Part shown: positions 62,601 through 64,000 of the stretch, in pieces
How the letters are laid out: each line of letters begins with the position of its first letter
Numbering within the stretch: position 1 is the stretch's first letter
Assembly: GCA_024036415.1 (NCBI GenBank)
Contig: JAMWET010001218.1
Location: 546,001 to 610,000 of the forward strand
Direction: 5' to 3'
Length of the DNA stretch: 64,000 bases
From: Prochilodus magdalenae
Lineage: Eukaryota; Chordata; Actinopteri; Characiformes; Prochilodontidae
The notes under the pieces: model-generated
What the model was told of the DNA's origin: nothing
The model's input: only the letters and a program-made list of their open reading frames with translations
Databases searched by the model: none
Program-made: the position numbers and the translations under genes

Positions 62601-63830
62601 GAGCGTCAGCTAAATGCCGTAAATGTAAATTATTAAACTTAGCTTCTCCTGTAAAGTTGCCATTTTGGACTTTTTTGGACAGCAGCAATATGTCCAAATC
62701 ACTCACAGGAAAATGGAGTTTCCTCCAAGCTTTTATTTCTGATACAGGTGTATTATATCAGTGAGGCAGTGAATGCAGCAGCAATATCGATATAATACAG
62801 GGTAATTATAAAAGGTGCTACAATAATCAGAAAATATGCAAATTCCCTACCAATTCTTCACCATTCCAAACTCCAGGGGGACCCTAAATGTGTTTAAAAC
62901 AGGGAAAACATGTTAACAAGGTTTAGCAGTCATGGCACAATAAACAGAGTTTAAAGTTACTAGTTACACTGACGGCTGTGTTTTAAATATATTATGGTAA
63001 TTTTTTAATAGCTCTACACATGCATAATACTTTTGTTTCTACAGGCACTGAGGCTGGGTGATGAGGTCAGGCTCTGTGTCATCAGTTTATCCTTAAAGGA
63101 GTTGGATGTGACTGAGGTCAGTCCACATCTGGAAAACAGCCCCAGACCATTATTCCATCTCCACCAAACTTTAGTTGGCCCTTACACATTTAGGCAGTCA
63201 GAGTGCACAATGATCAAGCATGATGCATCTTTTAGGAGAATGCTTGTCCAATAGCTGGGTTCTTGTCCAGTCAGTGCTTGGCACTGTGCACAATGAACTT
63301 GTGCATGGCTTCTCAGCCATGGAAACTCAACCCATGAAGCTCCAAAGGAACAGTTCTTGTAGTAAATGAATCGACTTCTTGGTCCATTTTCCTGGTTAAT
63401 TTCATTATGTTGTGCTTGTAACAACGTCTCTGTGATTGGTCACACCTCTGACTCTTGAGACTCTCTGACTCTTATTGTTTTATTTTAGACCAAAATAGAA
63501 AAGAGAATAATAGAAGAGAATTAGAAAGATCTCAGGGGTGCCCCAACCCTATACTGTACTATGTAGTTTTGTTGACTAAAAGCATAAAGGTGTATGGCCA
63601 ATAGAACATCACTGAAGTCTTATATATGTATGGAGCAGTACTTACTCTTGGCCCAGATGGTCCTGGAAGACCTGTCGGCCCTCTCACTCCACGGCTTCCC
63701 TATCGCACATCACAATTAACACTCAAAGTCATTGTTTATTAGATTGGTTTTAAACTGGAACTAGATGGCTACATACTGGGGGTCCTGCTTTGCCTAATTC
63801 TCCTGGCAATCCATCTTCTCCGTCCGCACC
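48970..63830 (-). CDS. col9a1: Collagen type IX alpha-1 chain, 3' two-thirds of gene
   Basis: FACIT collagen that coats type II fibrils in cartilage and vitreous. In the window, running right to left: the end of COL3, NC3, all of COL2, NC2, COL1 and NC1. The N-terminal NC4 domain and early COL3 exons lie beyond the right edge. Diagnostic blocks agree with remembered human COL9A1: CPNAC (NC3), [38 protein letters not shown] (NC2), ENGFPG, GRDG and CEPSQC with the NMKGPD end (NC1). Most helix exons are 54 nt. The two paralogues of fish cannot be told apart here. The next two entries list exons. Confidence 0.93.
51540..51910. mobile_element. Dispersed repeat in col9a1 intron
   Basis: (AAATC)4 start, then sequence ending GTAGCCTGATGACTTGGGGG and GGCGGCTGGTTCTGGAC. 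The last part is a phrase remembered from many fish introns. Class not determined. Confidence 0.45.
51950..52200. repeat. Dispersed repeat family X, copy 1
   Basis: It shares long stretches with 60545-60770: CTGCTGTTTACACTGT, GAATTTCATGATGAA, ACAGAAATGG, GTTCCATTGACTTACA and TGTAAAG. Not coding. Confidence 0.7.
53785..54060 (-). mobile_element. Second copy of the 20280-20672 transposon relic
   Basis: Same phrase order as the copy in myom2. It lies in the col9a1 intron between exons at 53535 and 54834, in the same orientation on the + strand. Confidence 0.55.
54919..54975. repeat. (CA)n microsatellite
   Basis: It lies just upstream (transcript sense) of the exon at 54905-54834, in place of most of its polypyrimidine tract, where it reads as TG on the minus strand. 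Confidence 0.92.
55616..55702. repeat. (TA)n microsatellite
   Basis: About 85 bp of TA in a col9a1 intron. Confidence 0.93.
56490..63830 (-). CDS. col9a1: col9a1 exons: end of COL3, NC3 and first part of COL2
   Basis: Minus-strand exons in transcript order: 63830-63777, 63699-63646, 62883-62851 (33 nt, [11 protein letters not shown]), 62169-62113 (57 nt, [10 protein letters not shown]3 cysteines), 61989-61936, 61702-61649, 59514-59461, 59370-59317, 58625-58572, 58246-58193, 58104-58051, 57425-57372, 57230-57186 (45 nt), 56998-56945, 56808-56755, 56543-56490. Thirteen are 54 nt and all are phase 0, starting with Gly except the NC3 exon. The exon at 58104-58051 reads [13 protein letters not shown], with two Ala where Gly is expected. 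Confidence 0.88.
56575..56690. repeat. (GA)n microsatellite
   Basis: About 115 bp, starting 32 bp from the exon 56543-56490. On the transcript strand it reads as a CT-rich tract close to that acceptor. Confidence 0.93.
59680..60135. mobile_element. Degenerate Tc1-like copy
   Basis: CCAAAAGTATGTTGGCAC at the left matches the end of the 24824 element. GGGAAGGCTTTAC and TTTATGGACCTTGCTCT belong to the same family interior. No clean right end. Confidence 0.55.
60545..60770. repeat. Dispersed repeat family X, copy 2
   Basis: See the copy at 51950-52200. Same orientation, roughly 75 percent similar by eye. Confidence 0.7.
62340..62740. repeat. Dispersed repeat family X, copy 3, split by a SINE
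   Basis: The left flank (GATGATTGAACAAACAGAAATG, 62361-62382) and right flank (CTCCTGTAAAGTTGCCATTTTGGA, from 62646) match adjacent parts of copy 1, with the SINE between them. Confidence 0.55.
62411..62630 (+). mobile_element. tRNA-derived SINE
   Basis: Pol III box A TGGTGTAGCTCAGCGG at 62416-62431 and box B GGTTCAAATCC at 62480-62490, about 50 bp apart as in a tRNA head. The body follows, with the tail CTCTGGATAAGAGCGTCAGCTAAATG shared by V-SINE-type fish elements, and the simple end GTAAATGTAAAT. Confidence 0.85.
63040..63440. mobile_element. Very degenerate Tc1-like copy
   Basis: CCATTATTCCATCTCCACCAAACTTTAGTTGG and GCCATGGAAACTCAACCCATGAAGCTCC are worn versions of interior phrases of the same Tc1 family as the 24824 element. 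Confidence 0.45.
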
Positions 63831-64000
63831 CTTTCAAGAAAACCAGTAAATGAACATGATAAAGCATGAAAATACATTTTATTTGCTGGTTTGTTTATTA
63901 ACACCAGGCACCTATACTGACTCAAACGGAAGATCAGTGATTTTTACTTTTCCTTATTTTCCTATTTTCGGATTTCGGATGTCCAGTGTGCAAAATACCC

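Overview
The window is animal nuclear DNA, almost certainly from a teleost fish, and Tc1-rich otophysan fish such as catfish or characins would fit. The support is multi-exon genes with GT-AG introns, long dinucleotide microsatellites, many small inverted-repeat DNA transposon relics, a tRNA-derived SINE, and proteins that follow known vertebrate families closely. It holds five protein-coding genes and no bacterial, phage or CRISPR content. Gene calls come from translating spliced exons by eye and comparing them with remembered mammalian relatives. No search was run.

Layout. (1) 1-10.56 kb, + strand: the 3' part of a DEC-205/CD205 gene (ly75), 13 exons covering the end of one C-type lectin domain, four more such domains, the membrane segment, the cytoplasmic tail and the 3' UTR. 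(2) 12.4-38.2 kb, + strand: a complete M-protein gene (myom2) of 36 coding exons and about 1495 residues. A MEF2, E-box, CArG and TATA-like cluster lies upstream. (3) 38.7-42.6 kb, - strand: complete lengsin (lgsn), four coding exons and about 675 residues, with a clear TATA box. (4) 43.2-47.4 kb, + strand: complete ptp4a1 (PRL-1 phosphatase, 173 residues), head-to-head with lgsn and carrying upstream ORFs. (5) 48.3 kb to the right edge, - strand: the 3' two-thirds of the collagen IX alpha-1 gene (col9a1), from part of COL3 through NC3, COL2, NC2, COL1 and NC1. It is convergent with ptp4a1.

The genes are not one pathway. ly75 is an endocytic antigen-uptake receptor, myom2 crosslinks myosin at the sarcomere M-band, lgsn is a lens glutamine-synthetase-like protein, ptp4a1 is a prenylated phosphatase and col9a1 is a cartilage/eye collagen. 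The lgsn/ptp4a1 head-to-head pair matches the human 6q12 order, and human COL9A1 also lies on 6q.

I found no wholly new system. The points most worth checking are the in-frame exon cassettes coding the helical linkers between the C-terminal Ig domains of M-protein, its lineage-expanded KSP/TP-rich tail, the muscle promoter cluster, the ptp4a1 uORFs, two consecutive Gly-to-Ala changes in the collagen helix, GC-AG introns, and several bounded or nested transposon relics, one of which abuts a myom2 splice acceptor.
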